From contig NZ_CP163435.1 of the NCBI RefSeq assembly GCF_041051975.1, forward strand, positions 1,116,001 to 1,180,000: DNA of 64,000 nucleotides, given 5' to 3'. The stretch is from Streptomyces sp. R21. GTDB lineage: Bacteria; Actinomycetota; Actinomycetes; Streptomycetales; Streptomycetaceae. The notes under the pieces were generated by a model. That model made no database searches. It saw only the letters and a program-made list of their open reading frames with translations, and was not told the DNA's origin. This document shows positions 32,695 to 41,042 of the stretch, piece by piece. Positions within the stretch are counted from its first letter, which is position 1; each line of letters starts with the position of its first letter. A program made the translations under genes and the position numbers.

Positions 32695-33465
32695 ATGAAA
32701 CGTGACTTGCTGGGCAGAAGGCTGGTCGTCACCGGAGCGGCACGTGGCATCGGCGAGAAGGTGGCCCGCCTCGCCGCCGCCCGAGGCGCCCGGGTGACCC
32801 TGATCGGACTGGAGCCCGACCGGCTCTGTGACCTCGCCCGCGATCTGGGCCCCACCGCTTTCTGGCGTGAGGCCGATGTGCGCGACGGCACCGCTCTACG
32901 GTCGGCGATCGACGAGGCCGCGGAGGTCATGGGCGGCATCGACCTCGTCGTCGCCAACGCCGGCGTGGTGGCGTACGGGACGGTGCGACAGACGGACGAG
33001 GCGTCGTTCGAGCGGGTCCTGGACGTCAATTTGAACGGGGTGTTCCGCACCCTCAAGTACGCGACGCCCCATCTGGAGCGCAGCCGGGGCCACGTGTTGG
33101 TCGTGGCGTCCGCGCTGTCCTTCATGCCGCTGGCCGCGATGGCCTCGTACGGCGCGAGCAAGGCCGCGACGGAACTGCTCGCCCTGACCTATCGCCAAGA
33201 GGTGGCGCATCTCGGGGTCACCGTGGGCCTGGTGCACCCTTCCTGGATCGACACGGACCTCGTCCGGGGCGCCGAGGCGGGCCTCCCCTCGTTCCAGGCC
33301 CTGCGCAACCGGCTGCCCTACCCGGGCAACGTCACCACGAGCGCCGACCGGGCGGCTGCCGCGATCGTCGACGGGCTCGTGCGTCGGCGCAGCCGCGTGT
33401 ACGTCCCGCGTGCAGTCGTCGTGGCCAACTGGGCGAAGGGAGCGCTGAATTCCCCGCTGGCCTGA
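32695..33465 (+). CDS. SDR family oxidoreductase
   Basis: 256 residues. Classical SDR features: TGAARGIGEKVA near residue 13, DVRDGTAL, ANAGVVAYG, catalytic Ser in ASALSFM and YGASK near 155. A PSWIDTDLV loop follows. It uses NAD(P)H to oxidise or reduce an alcohol/ketone; the substrate is unknown. It stands alone behind a promoter that carries the same palindrome as the promoter of the enoyl-CoA hydratase operon, so both may be repressed by the TetR protein encoded at 33647. The next gene is convergent. Confidence 0.88.
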   Translation: MKRDLLGRRLVVTGAARGIGEKVARLAAARGARVTLIGLEPDRLCDLARDLGPTAFWREADVRDGTALRSAIDEAAEVMGGIDLVVANAGVVAYGTVRQTDEASFERVLDVNLNGVFRTLKYATPHLERSRGHVLVVASALSFMPLAAMASYGASKAATELLALTYRQEVAHLGVTVGLVHPSWIDTDLVRGAEAGLPSFQALRNRLPYPGNVTTSADRAAAAIVDGLVRRRSRVYVPRAVVVANWAKGALNSPLA

Positions 33466-33573
33466 CCCTGGGCTCGGCGCTTCGCGGCCCGCGCGGTTCC
33501 GTCCCTCGAGCGAGAGGTCGGGACACTGGGGAGGCACGACCAGCTCACGCCCGGTACCGACGCCCCCGGTGCG

Positions 33574-33612
33574 GAAACCAGGTCGTCCCAGTCAGAAACC
33601 AGGTCGTCCTAG
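33574..33612. repeat. Two 18-base direct repeats in a convergent intergenic gap
   Basis: GAAACCAGGTCGTCCCAG at 33574-33591 is repeated at 33595-33612 with a single C/T change; the start-to-start distance is 21 bases. They lie between the SDR stop and the TetR stop. No gene or hairpin explains them. Confidence 0.8.
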
Positions 33613-33646
33613 CCGGGCACGGAGCAGCGTCCCACCGCCCCGGCTT

Positions 33647-34330
33647 TCATGGGCCTTGGACGATCGACTCGTAAAGGCGCGCGCCGGCCTGGTGCGAGGC
33701 CTCGGCGCGTTCCCGACTGTCACCCAACCCCACAGAAAAGTTGACGCCCAAGGGCAGCAGCACCTGCACCGCAGCGTCATCGAACTCGACGAAGTGCTCG
33801 GCCAGTTCAAGAGTGATGTAACCGTGCACGAGACTCCACAACTGGGCGGCGATGACTTCGGGTTCCTGCGGCTCGACCCTGCCGGAGCGCACGAGCCGTT
33901 CGCACGCTGAGGTGACATGAGCGTGGGCACCTCGGAAGGCCGGGGAACGCCCACTCAAGCGAAGGTCCGCATCCGACAGCGGCCGGTACGTCGCACGAGT
34001 GGACAGCCCGAACATGAGGTCGTACAGGTGAGGGTTCTCGCGGGCCACCCGACGACAGGTCAAGGCCATGGCGAAGAGATCCGCGATCGGGTCCTCCGTC
34101 ACCGGCACCCGGGCGAAAGCCGCGCCTAGTTCCTTGAACCCGTGGTCGGCGACGGCTCGCATCAGTTCGGGGATCCCACCGAAGTGGCTGTAGACCACCA
34201 TCGTCGACAGTCCGCTCGCGGTCGCCACCGTGCGCGCCTTGACGGCCGACGGCCCCTGTTCGGCCAGCAGACCGATGGCGGCCCGCACAAGCCGCTCCGG
34301 CGCGTCATCGACTCTCGCCCGCCCTGACAT
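33647..34330 (-). CDS. TetR/AcrR family transcriptional regulator (WHG-type C-terminal domain)
   Basis: 227 residues. The N-terminal HTH covers about residues 12-58 (LVRAAIGLLAEQGPSAVKA, VATASGLSTMVVYSHFGG). The C-terminal ligand domain has MALTCRRVARENPHLYDLMFG and AAQLWSLVHGYITLEL, the TetR_C_13/WHG type, often acyl-CoA or lipid responsive. It is divergent from an enoyl-CoA hydratase/acyl-CoA synthetase operon, with a perfect palindrome overlapping the promoter between them. That suggests it represses both itself and that operon, released by an acyl or acyl-CoA ligand. The last point is inferred. Confidence 0.9.
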   Translation of the reverse strand: MSGRARVDDAPERLVRAAIGLLAEQGPSAVKARTVATASGLSTMVVYSHFGGIPELMRAVADHGFKELGAAFARVPVTEDPIADLFAMALTCRRVARENPHLYDLMFGLSTRATYRPLSDADLRLSGRSPAFRGAHAHVTSACERLVRSGRVEPQEPEVIAAQLWSLVHGYITLELAEHFVEFDDAAVQVLLPLGVNFSVGLGDSRERAEASHQAGARLYESIVQGP

Positions 34331-34349
34331 GTCTCTCCCGCCTCCACTG

Positions 34350-34379
34350 TTGACACGCTTTAAATAACTTGGTTATCTG
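34350..34379 (+). promoter_or_regulatory. Promoter with TetR operator ATAAC-TTG-GTTAT
   Basis: A perfect -35 hexamer TTGACA (34350-34355) is followed 18 bases later by TATCTG (34374-34379). The 13-base palindrome ATAAC-TTG-GTTAT (34364-34376) overlaps the -10. It lies between the divergent TetR gene and the enoyl-CoA hydratase operon, and repeats the half-sites found at 32673-32685. Repressor binding here should block RNA polymerase. Confidence 0.65.
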
Positions 34380-34540
34380 GCTGTCACGGCAATAGTACAC
34401 ATCCGAGTGACGTGCCGTTTTGGACGCCGGCGCCCGCCCCTGGACGCGCCTTCTCGCGCTGTCCCAGATTCCTGGCGCCTGTACGTACCCTCCGCCACGC
34501 GCTTTCCACTCCCCATGACCTCAGCCCGGGAGCAGAATCC

Positions 34541-35509
34541 ATGCCATACAAAGACAAGGGCCATCTGGAGATCGAGGACCGCGGGACCGTCCTGGTCGTC
34601 CGGGTCGACGGCGGCCCGCACCAGGTGTTCGGCCTCGATATCGCCCAACAGCTCGACAGGCTGGTGAACCGGGTCGACCGCGATCCGAGCATCCGTGCCG
34701 TCGTTTTCACCGGAGCCCGTCCCGAGCGGTTCGTCAGCCACGCCGCGGTCCGGTGGCTGCAGGAAGAGGGCGCGGCGAGCCCGACGGTCGGCCGACGCGG
34801 AGCCGCCGCCGTCGTACGCATGGCGAAGCACATTGACCGGTCCCGTCTCCTCGGGCCCCTGATGCGCAGGACCCCGATGCGGGGAGCCCTCCAACTGGAG
34901 CGCCTGCACACGACCTTCCTCCGGATGAACGCCAGCGGTGTCCTCTTCGTCGCCGCCCTCAACGGATCGGCTCTGGGCCTCGGCGCCGAGTTCGCCTGGG
35001 CGTGCGATCTGCGGGTCATGGCCGACGGGGACTTCTTCATCGGCCAGCCGGAAATCCTCCTCGGCATCATCCCAGGTGGCGGCGGCACGCAACGGCTGAC
35101 CCGCCTGATCGGCACCCACCGTTCCTTGGCCGCGATCCTCGAAGGCAAGCCCTTCACGCCCGCGGAGGCTCTCGCCAACGGGGCGGTAGACAAGGTCGTC
35201 GCACAGGACAAGGTGGTCGCGCAGGCGATCGAACTCGCGGAGCACTTCGGCAAGCGGTCGAAGGGGTCGGTCGAGGCCGCCAAGCGGTCGGTGTACTTCG
35301 GCGGCTCGATGTCACTTGAAGACGGCCTGCACGTCGAACGCGCCGAGTTCTTCACCAGAGTCATGTCGAAGGAGGGCCAGGAACTCATGCTCGACTACCT
35401 GGAGTCGACGAACGCCAAGGGCGAACTCCCGCTCTACAACCAGGACACGTACGCACAATCACTCGCTGTGGGCAGCGTGCCCGTGCGCCGCTCGACAGTC
35501 GGACGGTGA
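34541..35509 (+). CDS. Enoyl-CoA hydratase/isomerase family protein
   Basis: 322 residues from ATG 34541 after GGGAGCAG. The crotonase fold is visible: VRVDGGPHQVFGLDIAQQLDRLV, VVFTGARPERFVSHAAV, the oxyanion-hole block VAALNGSALGLGAEFAWACDLRVMA, and the active-site-region QPEILLGIIPGGGGTQRL with its Glu. It is longer than a typical 260-residue crotonase owing to an insert near residues 75-125. It should act on a CoA thioester (hydration, isomerisation or related chemistry). It is the first gene of a three-gene operon with a hydrolase six bases downstream and an acyl-CoA synthetase, which points to degradation of a carboxylic acid. Confidence 0.88.
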   Translation: MPYKDKGHLEIEDRGTVLVVRVDGGPHQVFGLDIAQQLDRLVNRVDRDPSIRAVVFTGARPERFVSHAAVRWLQEEGAASPTVGRRGAAAVVRMAKHIDRSRLLGPLMRRTPMRGALQLERLHTTFLRMNASGVLFVAALNGSALGLGAEFAWACDLRVMADGDFFIGQPEILLGIIPGGGGTQRLTRLIGTHRSLAAILEGKPFTPAEALANGAVDKVVAQDKVVAQAIELAEHFGKRSKGSVEAAKRSVYFGGSMSLEDGLHVERAEFFTRVMSKEGQELMLDYLESTNAKGELPLYNQDTYAQSLAVGSVPVRRSTVGR

Positions 35510-35515
35510 GCCGAC

Positions 35516-36439
35516 ATGACCGCTCCTGAGTCCTTCACCCGTCACGACATCACCTTCCCCTCCGGCGACAGCACCTGCGCCGGGTGGCTCTACCTCCCCA
35601 CGGGCGTCACCTCCCCGCCCGTCGTCGTCCTCGGGCACGGCCTCGGCGCCATCCGCGAGATGCGCCTGGACGCCTTCGCCGAGCGTTTCGCACAGGCCGG
35701 CATCGCCGCCGTGGCCTTCACCTACCGGCACTTCGGGGACAGCGGCGGCCACCCCCGCCAGCTCCTGTCGATCAAGCGTCAACTCGCCGACTGGGATGCC
35801 GCCCTCGCCTACGTCAAGGCCCGCCCTGACGTCGACCGCACCCGTGTCGCGGTCTGGGGCAGCTCCTTCGGCGGCGGTCACGCCATCACCGTCGCCTCGC
35901 GCCATCCCGAACTGCGCGCGGCCGTGGCCCAGTGCCCGTTCACCGACGGTCTCGCCTCCGCGCTCGCGCTGGGCCCCCTCGCCTCACTCAGGATGGCCCC
36001 CGTGCTCGCCCGGGATCTGGCGACCCGGCTCCGCGGCAAAGCGCCCTCGATGGTTCCCATCGCGGCCTCCCCCGGTTCTCCGGCCCTCATGAACGCTCCG
36101 GACGCACTGCCCGGATACCAGGCACTGCAGCCGCCCGGGACGACGTTCCGCAACGAGGTGGCGGCACGCGTCATTCCGACCATCGCCGCCTACCGGCCCG
36201 GGCGGGCGGCGAAGAAGGTCGCCATCCCGATCCTCTTCTGCGTCAGCAACACCGACTCCGTCACGCCGCCCGCCCAGACGCTCCGGTACGCGCACACAGC
36301 GCCGCGGGGAGAGATCAAGAGGTACGACGCCGGCCACTTCGACTTCTACACCGGCGAGACCTTCGAGGAACTGGTGCGCGACCAGACCGAGTTCCTCACC
36401 CGCCAGCTGCACCCGGCGCCCGCCGCATCGACTCCCTGA
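35516..36439 (+). CDS. Alpha/beta hydrolase (dienelactone-hydrolase/acyl-peptidase-like)
   Basis: 307 residues. HGLGAIREMRLDAFAERF carries the oxyanion His-Gly region, AFTYRHFGDSGG the second strand, GSSFGGGHA the nucleophile elbow (Ser), ILFCVSNTDSVTPP the acid Asp and DAGHFDFYTGE the His. The layout fits cytoplasmic hydrolases of the DUF1100/dienelactone group; no signal peptide. A six-base gap after the hydratase gene and 35 bases before the acyl-CoA synthetase gene mark one operon. Possible role: hydrolysis of an ester, lactone or thioester in the same catabolic route. Substrate not defined. Confidence 0.85.
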   Translation: MTAPESFTRHDITFPSGDSTCAGWLYLPTGVTSPPVVVLGHGLGAIREMRLDAFAERFAQAGIAAVAFTYRHFGDSGGHPRQLLSIKRQLADWDAALAYVKARPDVDRTRVAVWGSSFGGGHAITVASRHPELRAAVAQCPFTDGLASALALGPLASLRMAPVLARDLATRLRGKAPSMVPIAASPGSPALMNAPDALPGYQALQPPGTTFRNEVAARVIPTIAAYRPGRAAKKVAIPILFCVSNTDSVTPPAQTLRYAHTAPRGEIKRYDAGHFDFYTGETFEELVRDQTEFLTRQLHPAPAASTP

Positions 36440-36474
36440 CCGGATCGCAACACCCCGAGACAGGTACACCCGCC

Positions 36475-37947
36475 ATGAATTTCGCTTCCCTTCCCGACCG
36501 CCGCGCCGACCTCGACCCCCACGGATTCGCGCTCTCGGACAGCCGCCAGTCACTCACCAACACCCAGTTGCTGAACCGCGTCCGGGCGGCAGCGCGTCAG
36601 CTCCAGGACCTCGGAGTCGATCCCGGCGATGTCGTGGCCCTCAAGCTGGCGAACCGTGTCGAGTTCGTACTGCTGCTGTTCGCCGCCTGGCGGCTCGGCG
36701 CCACCATCACGCCGGTCAACCCGAGCATGACCGACGTCGAGGTGGTCCGACAGCTCAAGGACTCCGGCGCGCGCCTGCTGGTGGTGGAGGACGGCGCGTC
36801 CGTCGTCGCGGGCGGTGCTGCCGTACTCGCCGTCGGCGAACTGTACGAAGAAGCGGTGGGATCGGACCAAGTCCCCCATCCGGACTCCTCCGCGCTGGCT
36901 CTCCTCATCTACACCAGCGGCACGACCGGCACACCGAAGGGCGTGATGCTCGACCACGCCAACATCGACGCCATGGCGGAGATGGGGCGCCGGTCACTGC
37001 ACGTCGGGCCGGCCGACCGGTGCCTGCTGATCCTGCCGCTCTTCCACGTCAACGGCATCGTGGTCAGCATCCTCATGCCGCTGCTCGCGGGGGCCAGTGT
37101 CGTCATCACCGACCGGTTCAACCCTCAGACGTTCTTCGACGTCGTCGAGCGCGAGCGCCCCACCTTCTTCAGTGCGGTGCCGACGATCTACGGCATGCTT
37201 GCGGCGCTCCCGGACGATGTCCGGCCCGACACCTCGTCCTTGCGGTACGGCGTCTGCGGTGCGGCACCCGCCTCCGCCGAGCTGCTGACCCGGTTCGAGG
37301 CGCGATACGGGTTCCCACTCGTCGAGGGGTACGGCCTCTCCGAAGGAACCTGCGGCTCCACCATCAACCCCGTCGCGGGCCCCCGACGTGCCGGAACCGT
37401 GGGGCTTCCCTTCCCGGGACAGGAGATCCGGATCGTCGGCGCGGACGGTACCGAGGTGGCGCCGGGCATGGACGGCGAGGTCGTCCTGCGGGGCCCCAAC
37501 GTCATGCGGGGCTATCTCGGCCGTCCGGACGAAACGGCCCGAGTCATCGTCGACGGCTGGCTGCACACCGGCGACGTGGGCCACCTCGACGCCGAGGGTT
37601 ATCTGACCCTGGTCGGGCGCTCGAAGGACATGATCATCCGGGGTGGGGAGAACATCTACCCCAAGGAGATCGAGGATGTGCTGACAGGTGACGCGTCGGT
37701 ACTCGAAGCCGCCGTGATCGGCGTACCCGACGAGAAGTGGGGAGAGGTGGTCGTCGCCTACGTCCAGCCACGACCGGGCGCGACCGTCGATCCGTTGGCG
37801 CTGAAAGCCCTCTGTGCGCGCAACCTCACCGGCTACAAGCGCCCGACCGCTTTCTTCGTGGTGGAGGCCCTCGCGAAGAACGCGGTCGGCAAGATCGACA
37901 AAGCCTCGTTGCGCGGCTCCCACACCGCTGTCTCCGCCGGGTCGTAG
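36475..37947 (+). CDS. Acyl-CoA synthetase (AMP-forming, class I adenylate-forming enzyme)
   Basis: 490 residues. The P-loop-like YTSGTTGTPKGVML (near residue 146), the aromatic-acyl pocket region and YGLSEGTCGST, then DGWLHTGDVGHLD and GRSKDMIIRGGENIYP are the ANL motifs A3-A8; the catalytic Lys of motif A10 is in NAVGKIDKASL near the C terminus. It activates a carboxylic acid with ATP and CoA. Length fits medium-chain or aromatic acid ligases. It ends the operon begun at 34541; a strong hairpin terminator lies about 90 bases downstream. Acid specificity cannot be told. Confidence 0.9.
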   Translation: MNFASLPDRRADLDPHGFALSDSRQSLTNTQLLNRVRAAARQLQDLGVDPGDVVALKLANRVEFVLLLFAAWRLGATITPVNPSMTDVEVVRQLKDSGARLLVVEDGASVVAGGAAVLAVGELYEEAVGSDQVPHPDSSALALLIYTSGTTGTPKGVMLDHANIDAMAEMGRRSLHVGPADRCLLILPLFHVNGIVVSILMPLLAGASVVITDRFNPQTFFDVVERERPTFFSAVPTIYGMLAALPDDVRPDTSSLRYGVCGAAPASAELLTRFEARYGFPLVEGYGLSEGTCGSTINPVAGPRRAGTVGLPFPGQEIRIVGADGTEVAPGMDGEVVLRGPNVMRGYLGRPDETARVIVDGWLHTGDVGHLDAEGYLTLVGRSKDMIIRGGENIYPKEIEDVLTGDASVLEAAVIGVPDEKWGEVVVAYVQPRPGATVDPLALKALCARNLTGYKRPTAFFVVEALAKNAVGKIDKASLRGSHTAVSAGS

Positions 37948-38034
37948 TCGACACGGGGGGGTGTCGCTGTCTCGAGTACGGCCCGCGGTACCGAAGTTGA
38001 TCGTCAAGCTCTGAACCACCCTGAGTGAGCTGAC

Positions 38035-38068
38035 GGAGGGGCCCGCCGTGTCCACGGCGGGCCCCTCC
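38035..38068. terminator. Strong hairpin terminator after the acyl-CoA synthetase operon
   Basis: A perfect stem of about 15 base pairs, reading GGAGGGGCCCGCCGTG on one arm and its complement on the other, with a four-base loop. No U-tract. It starts 87 bases after the operon's last stop. Confidence 0.8.
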
Positions 38069-38339
38069 CCCGTTGGCCACCCGCCCACTGCTTCCGCCCG
38101 GCCGGTGCACTCCACGCGCCGGTCAGGAACGCGCGACGTCGGCGGTCTCGCAGCCGAGGGTCGAGGTGTTCCGCGACAGGACTGCGGCGCGGGCGCCAGG
38201 ACCTCGCGGCAGAGCCGCCTCTATGCCATCCCGCAGACCGCGCTCTCCGGGCACGCTCGCACTCCCCACGTCGGACACGGCACACCCCACCCCCTCTCCG
38301 CACACAGCGCTTGCGATCACCGATTGACCCCGTATAGCA

Positions 38340-38351
38340 TTATGATCGTAC
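38340..38351. promoter_or_regulatory. TA(C/T)G-NN-CGTA operator copy upstream of SDR gene
   Basis: TTATGATCGTAC matches the near-palindrome TTACG-NN-CGTAA at 10 of 12 positions and keeps the TATG..CGTA core. It is preceded by TTGACC (38325-38330). It lies 219 bases before the SDR gene at 38570. Confidence 0.5.
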
Positions 38352-38569
38352 GCCAATGACTGGGAGTCCTCACTGCCGAGGCCTCGACCCACAGCATTCG
38401 TGACGGGTGCCCTCGCGACGGGCGCCCCCAGGCATCAGATCGGCCACCCCTGGCCCGACGGACAGATCCGCGGGCTCACCGAGGCCGGCCGACCGGCGCT
38501 CGCCCCCTGACACCGGCGGCGCGGTCGATCCCAGCAGCACGCCATTTCCTACTTCACCAGGGACCCTCC

Positions 38570-39268
38570 ATGGACCTCTCGACCAGCACCGTCCTCGTCA
38601 CCGGAGCCAACCGCGGCTTCGGCCGGGCTCTCGCCGCCGAACTGCTCAGCCGCGGCGCCACCGTCTACGCGGGCGCCCGCAACCCCGACCAGGTGGACCT
38701 GCCCGGCGCCAAGCCGATCGCGCTCGACATCACCGACTCCACCTCCGTCGCAGCCGCCGCCGAGGCCATCGGCGACGTGACCATCCTGGTCAACAACGCG
38801 GGTTCATCCACCGGTGCCGACCTGCTCGCCGCCGACCTGAACAACATCCGCCTGGAGATGGACACCCACTACTTCGGCACGCTGTCGATGGTCCGCGCCT
38901 TCGCGCCCAAGATCGCGGCCAACGGCGGCGGCACGATCCTGAACATCCTCTCCGGCCTGTCCTGGGTCAGCTTCCCGGAACTCGGCGCCTACTGCGCCGC
39001 CAAGTCCGCGGAGTGGTCCCTGACCAACACCCTGCGCCTCCAACTCGCCGACCAGGGCATCCGCGTGTCCGGACTGCACGTCGGCTACATGGACACCGAC
39101 ATGGTCCGGGCCGTCGACGGGCCCAAGTCCGATCCCGCCGACATCGCCCGGATCGCCGTCGACGGCATCGCCACCGGCGCCTACGAGATACTCGCCGACA
39201 ACGCCGCCCGCCAGGCGCAGGCCGCACTGGCCGGAGGCGTCTCGGCGCTCTACCCCCAGCTGCCCTGA
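38570..39268 (+). CDS. SDR family oxidoreductase
   Basis: 232 residues. TGANRGFGRALA (NAD(P)-binding), LDITDSTSV, VNNAGSSTG, catalytic Ser in ILSGLSWVS and YCAAK with the Tyr/Lys pair near residue 145. A VGYMDTDMVR loop follows. It is a single-domain classical SDR, slightly short. It is probably a reductase for a small carbonyl compound; substrate unknown. It is followed by a convergent HxlR regulator gene. The operator 219 bases upstream links it to the island's TetR regulon, though that distance is long. Confidence 0.88.
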   Translation: MDLSTSTVLVTGANRGFGRALAAELLSRGATVYAGARNPDQVDLPGAKPIALDITDSTSVAAAAEAIGDVTILVNNAGSSTGADLLAADLNNIRLEMDTHYFGTLSMVRAFAPKIAANGGGTILNILSGLSWVSFPELGAYCAAKSAEWSLTNTLRLQLADQGIRVSGLHVGYMDTDMVRAVDGPKSDPADIARIAVDGIATGAYEILADNAARQAQAALAGGVSALYPQLP

Positions 39269-39385
39269 AGGTCACCGCCCAGAACCGCGGATCGGGGGAC
39301 CGTCGATGCTCGTGCTCGGGATCTCACGCCCCGCCCCGCGCCCGGCATCCCGATCCACATCCACTTCTACAGAGGACTCTTCAGC

Positions 39386-39895
39386 TCACTCGGGCGACCT
39401 CATGCGAAATGCAGGGCCGGGGACGCTCTCGATGTCGTCCGCCTGCACGGCGTGGCCCCGTTCGCAGCGGATCTGGGCGTCGACGTGCGCGCCGCATCCG
39501 CGGTGTCGCGCCAGTACGGCCGGGCCCTCCGGGTCGGCGCGGTAACGGTCGCCCCACTGCAGGAGCCCCATCACGGCCGGGACCAGATCCATGCCCTTGG
39601 GCGTGATCACATACTTCGGCCGGCTCCGCGAGCCCGGTTCCTTGTAGGTCTCGGTGGCCAGGATCCCTTCCTCCACCAGCATCCGAAGCCGCGCCGCAAG
39701 AAGGTTACGAGGACACCCGAGGACGCGTTCGAAGTCGCTGAAGCGGGACGAGCCGTACCAGACCTCACGCAGGATCAGGATCGTCCACTTCTCACCCACG
39801 ACCTCAAGAGTCCGGGCAATCGAGCAGTTCGACATGTCCCGGTCGAGACGGGAGTCCATGCCGGCGCCCTGAAGACCTTCGGTCCACGCATCCAT
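39386..39895 (-). CDS. HxlR family transcriptional regulator
   Basis: 169 residues. The winged HTH of the family is complete: CSIARTLEVVGEKWTILILREVWYG (with the usual N-terminal Cys), RFSDFERVLGCPRNLLAARLRMLVEEGIL, then the wing PKYVITPKGMDLVPAVMGLLQWGDRY. The C-terminal ~45 residues have several Cys/His (HRGCGAHVDAQIRCERGH) and could bind metal or sense redox state. HxlR/YodB proteins often respond to quinones, aldehydes or diamide. The intergenic region upstream carries a 21-base element that recurs before the quinone-reductase-like gene at 42946. Autoregulation and control of that gene are therefore likely. Start ATG 39895; ATG 39859 is possible. Confidence 0.9.
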   Translation of the reverse strand: MDAWTEGLQGAGMDSRLDRDMSNCSIARTLEVVGEKWTILILREVWYGSSRFSDFERVLGCPRNLLAARLRMLVEEGILATETYKEPGSRSRPKYVITPKGMDLVPAVMGLLQWGDRYRADPEGPAVLARHRGCGAHVDAQIRCERGHAVQADDIESVPGPAFRMRSPE

Positions 39896-39917
39896 GGGGA
39901 TGACCCTACCCGATTTA

Positions 39918-39938
39918 AGTTTACTTTTAGATACTCAG
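39918..39938. promoter_or_regulatory. Probable HxlR operator, copy 1
   Basis: A 21-base element, AGTTTACTTTT-AG-ATACTCAG, lies 23 bases upstream of the HxlR start. It matches the element at 42810-42830 in 19 of 21 positions and has imperfect inverted arms (GAGTATC on the opposite strand against the left arm). Such AT-rich sequence is exceptional in this GC-rich DNA. Confidence 0.65.
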
Positions 39939-40046
39939 CCAACGGTCCGTGATCGGTCATTCGACCCGGCCGCACGCGAGACGCACCCCACGTTTCCCCG
40001 ATCGCCGGACGCGACCACTTGCCATCGACCGGCGACCCCTCTATTG

Positions 40047-40075
40047 TCGTATGACCGTAAGACATACGAACGTAA
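40047..40075. promoter_or_regulatory. Double operator upstream of SDR gene 40097
   Basis: Two TA(C/T)G-NN-CGTA sites lie side by side: GTATGACCGTAA (40049-40060) and ATACGAACGTAA (40064-40075). Together they also make a perfect outer inverted repeat, TCGTATG-N9-CATACGA (40047-40069). The sites end 21 bases before the start codon, where a repressor would block transcription. Confidence 0.65.
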
Positions 40076-40096
40076 TTCAAAGCAAGGGAGCTCGTG

Positions 40097-40912
40097 ATGG
40101 CGACAACTCGGCCGGTGGCGCTCGTGACAGGTGCCTCATCGGGGATCGGCAAGGAGACGGCCCGCGCCTTCGTCGCGGCGGGTTTCGAGGTGATCGGGAC
40201 CGGCCGCAAGACCTCCGGGCTCACCCCGCCCGCCGGTGTGACGTACCTCGATCTCGACGTGGGCAGTGACGACTCGGCCACCGCCGCGGTCGCAGAGGTG
40301 ATCGACCGGTTCGGACGCATCGACGTCCTGGTCAACAACGCGGGCATCGGCTCGGCGGGCGCCGTCGAGGAGAACTCCGTCACCCAGGCCCAGAACGTCC
40401 TGAACATCAACGTCCTCGGTGTCATCCGTATGACGAAGGCCGTCCTGCCGCACATGCGCGCCCAGGGCAGCGGACGCGTCATCAACATCTCGTCCGTCCT
40501 CGGGGTCGCCCCCCAGCCCTTCATGGCCCTCTACGTCGCGTCGAAGCACGCCATCGAGGGCTACTCCGAGTCGCTGGACCACGAAGTCCGCGAGCACGGC
40601 GTCCGGGTCCTCCTCGTCCAGCCCGCCTACACCAAGACCAGCTTCGACACCAACGCCGCGCAGCCCGACACCCCGCTGCCTCTGTACGCGGAGCGACGGC
40701 GCGTCTTCGACGAGGTGATGGCGGATGCGATGAAGGACGGTGACGACCCCGCCGTCGTCGCCAAGGTGATCGTCACCGCGGCCACCGACAAGAAGCCGAA
40801 GCTGCGCTACGCCGCCGGCCCGCTGGCCTCACGCGTCACCACGGCGCGCCGCCTCGTCCCCGCCGGAGCGTTCGACAGGCAGATCCGCAAGAACAACCGC
40901 ATGCCCACCTGA
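40097..40912 (+). CDS. SDR family oxidoreductase
   Basis: 271 residues from ATG 40097 with AGGGAG six bases upstream; GTG 40094 is the alternative. TGASSGIGKETA, DLDVGSDDSAT, VNNAGIGSAG, catalytic Ser in NISSVLG and YVASKHAIEG (Tyr/Lys) are classical SDR motifs. The VQPAYTKTSFDTN loop and long C terminus resemble oxidoreductases of the YusZ/DltE-like group. Its promoter region carries a double copy of the island's TetR operator, so it is probably induced with the alkene reductase and hydrolase genes. The substrate is unknown. Confidence 0.9.
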   Translation: MATTRPVALVTGASSGIGKETARAFVAAGFEVIGTGRKTSGLTPPAGVTYLDLDVGSDDSATAAVAEVIDRFGRIDVLVNNAGIGSAGAVEENSVTQAQNVLNINVLGVIRMTKAVLPHMRAQGSGRVINISSVLGVAPQPFMALYVASKHAIEGYSESLDHEVREHGVRVLLVQPAYTKTSFDTNAAQPDTPLPLYAERRRVFDEVMADAMKDGDDPAVVAKVIVTAATDKKPKLRYAAGPLASRVTTARRLVPAGAFDRQIRKNNRMPT

Positions 40913-41042
40913 CATCCCGGTCCGGCTTCAGGGGCGCCGATTCCGCCCGGAAGTCTCCGATGCACCCGGCATCTCTGACGCCGCCGAAAGTCCCATCGAT
41001 CAGCCACTTGATCAGTCACTCGTTGATTTGCCGAGGAGAGTC

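Larger units (their letters stand above)
37948..38569. other. Non-coding gap of 622 bases with terminator and operator
   Basis: I find no credible gene. The stretch holds a long terminator stem (38035-38068) and one copy of the TA(C/T)G-NN-CGTA operator (38340-38351), about 220 bases before the next start. Short open frames here have no ribosome sites or recognisable motifs. The region may contain decayed coding sequence, but I cannot identify it. Confidence 0.5.

Noticed and set aside
37948..38569. Short frames in the gap before SDR 38570, including one reading GHPWPDGQIRGLTEAG
   Set aside because: No start with ribosome site and no recognisable family; at best decayed sequence.
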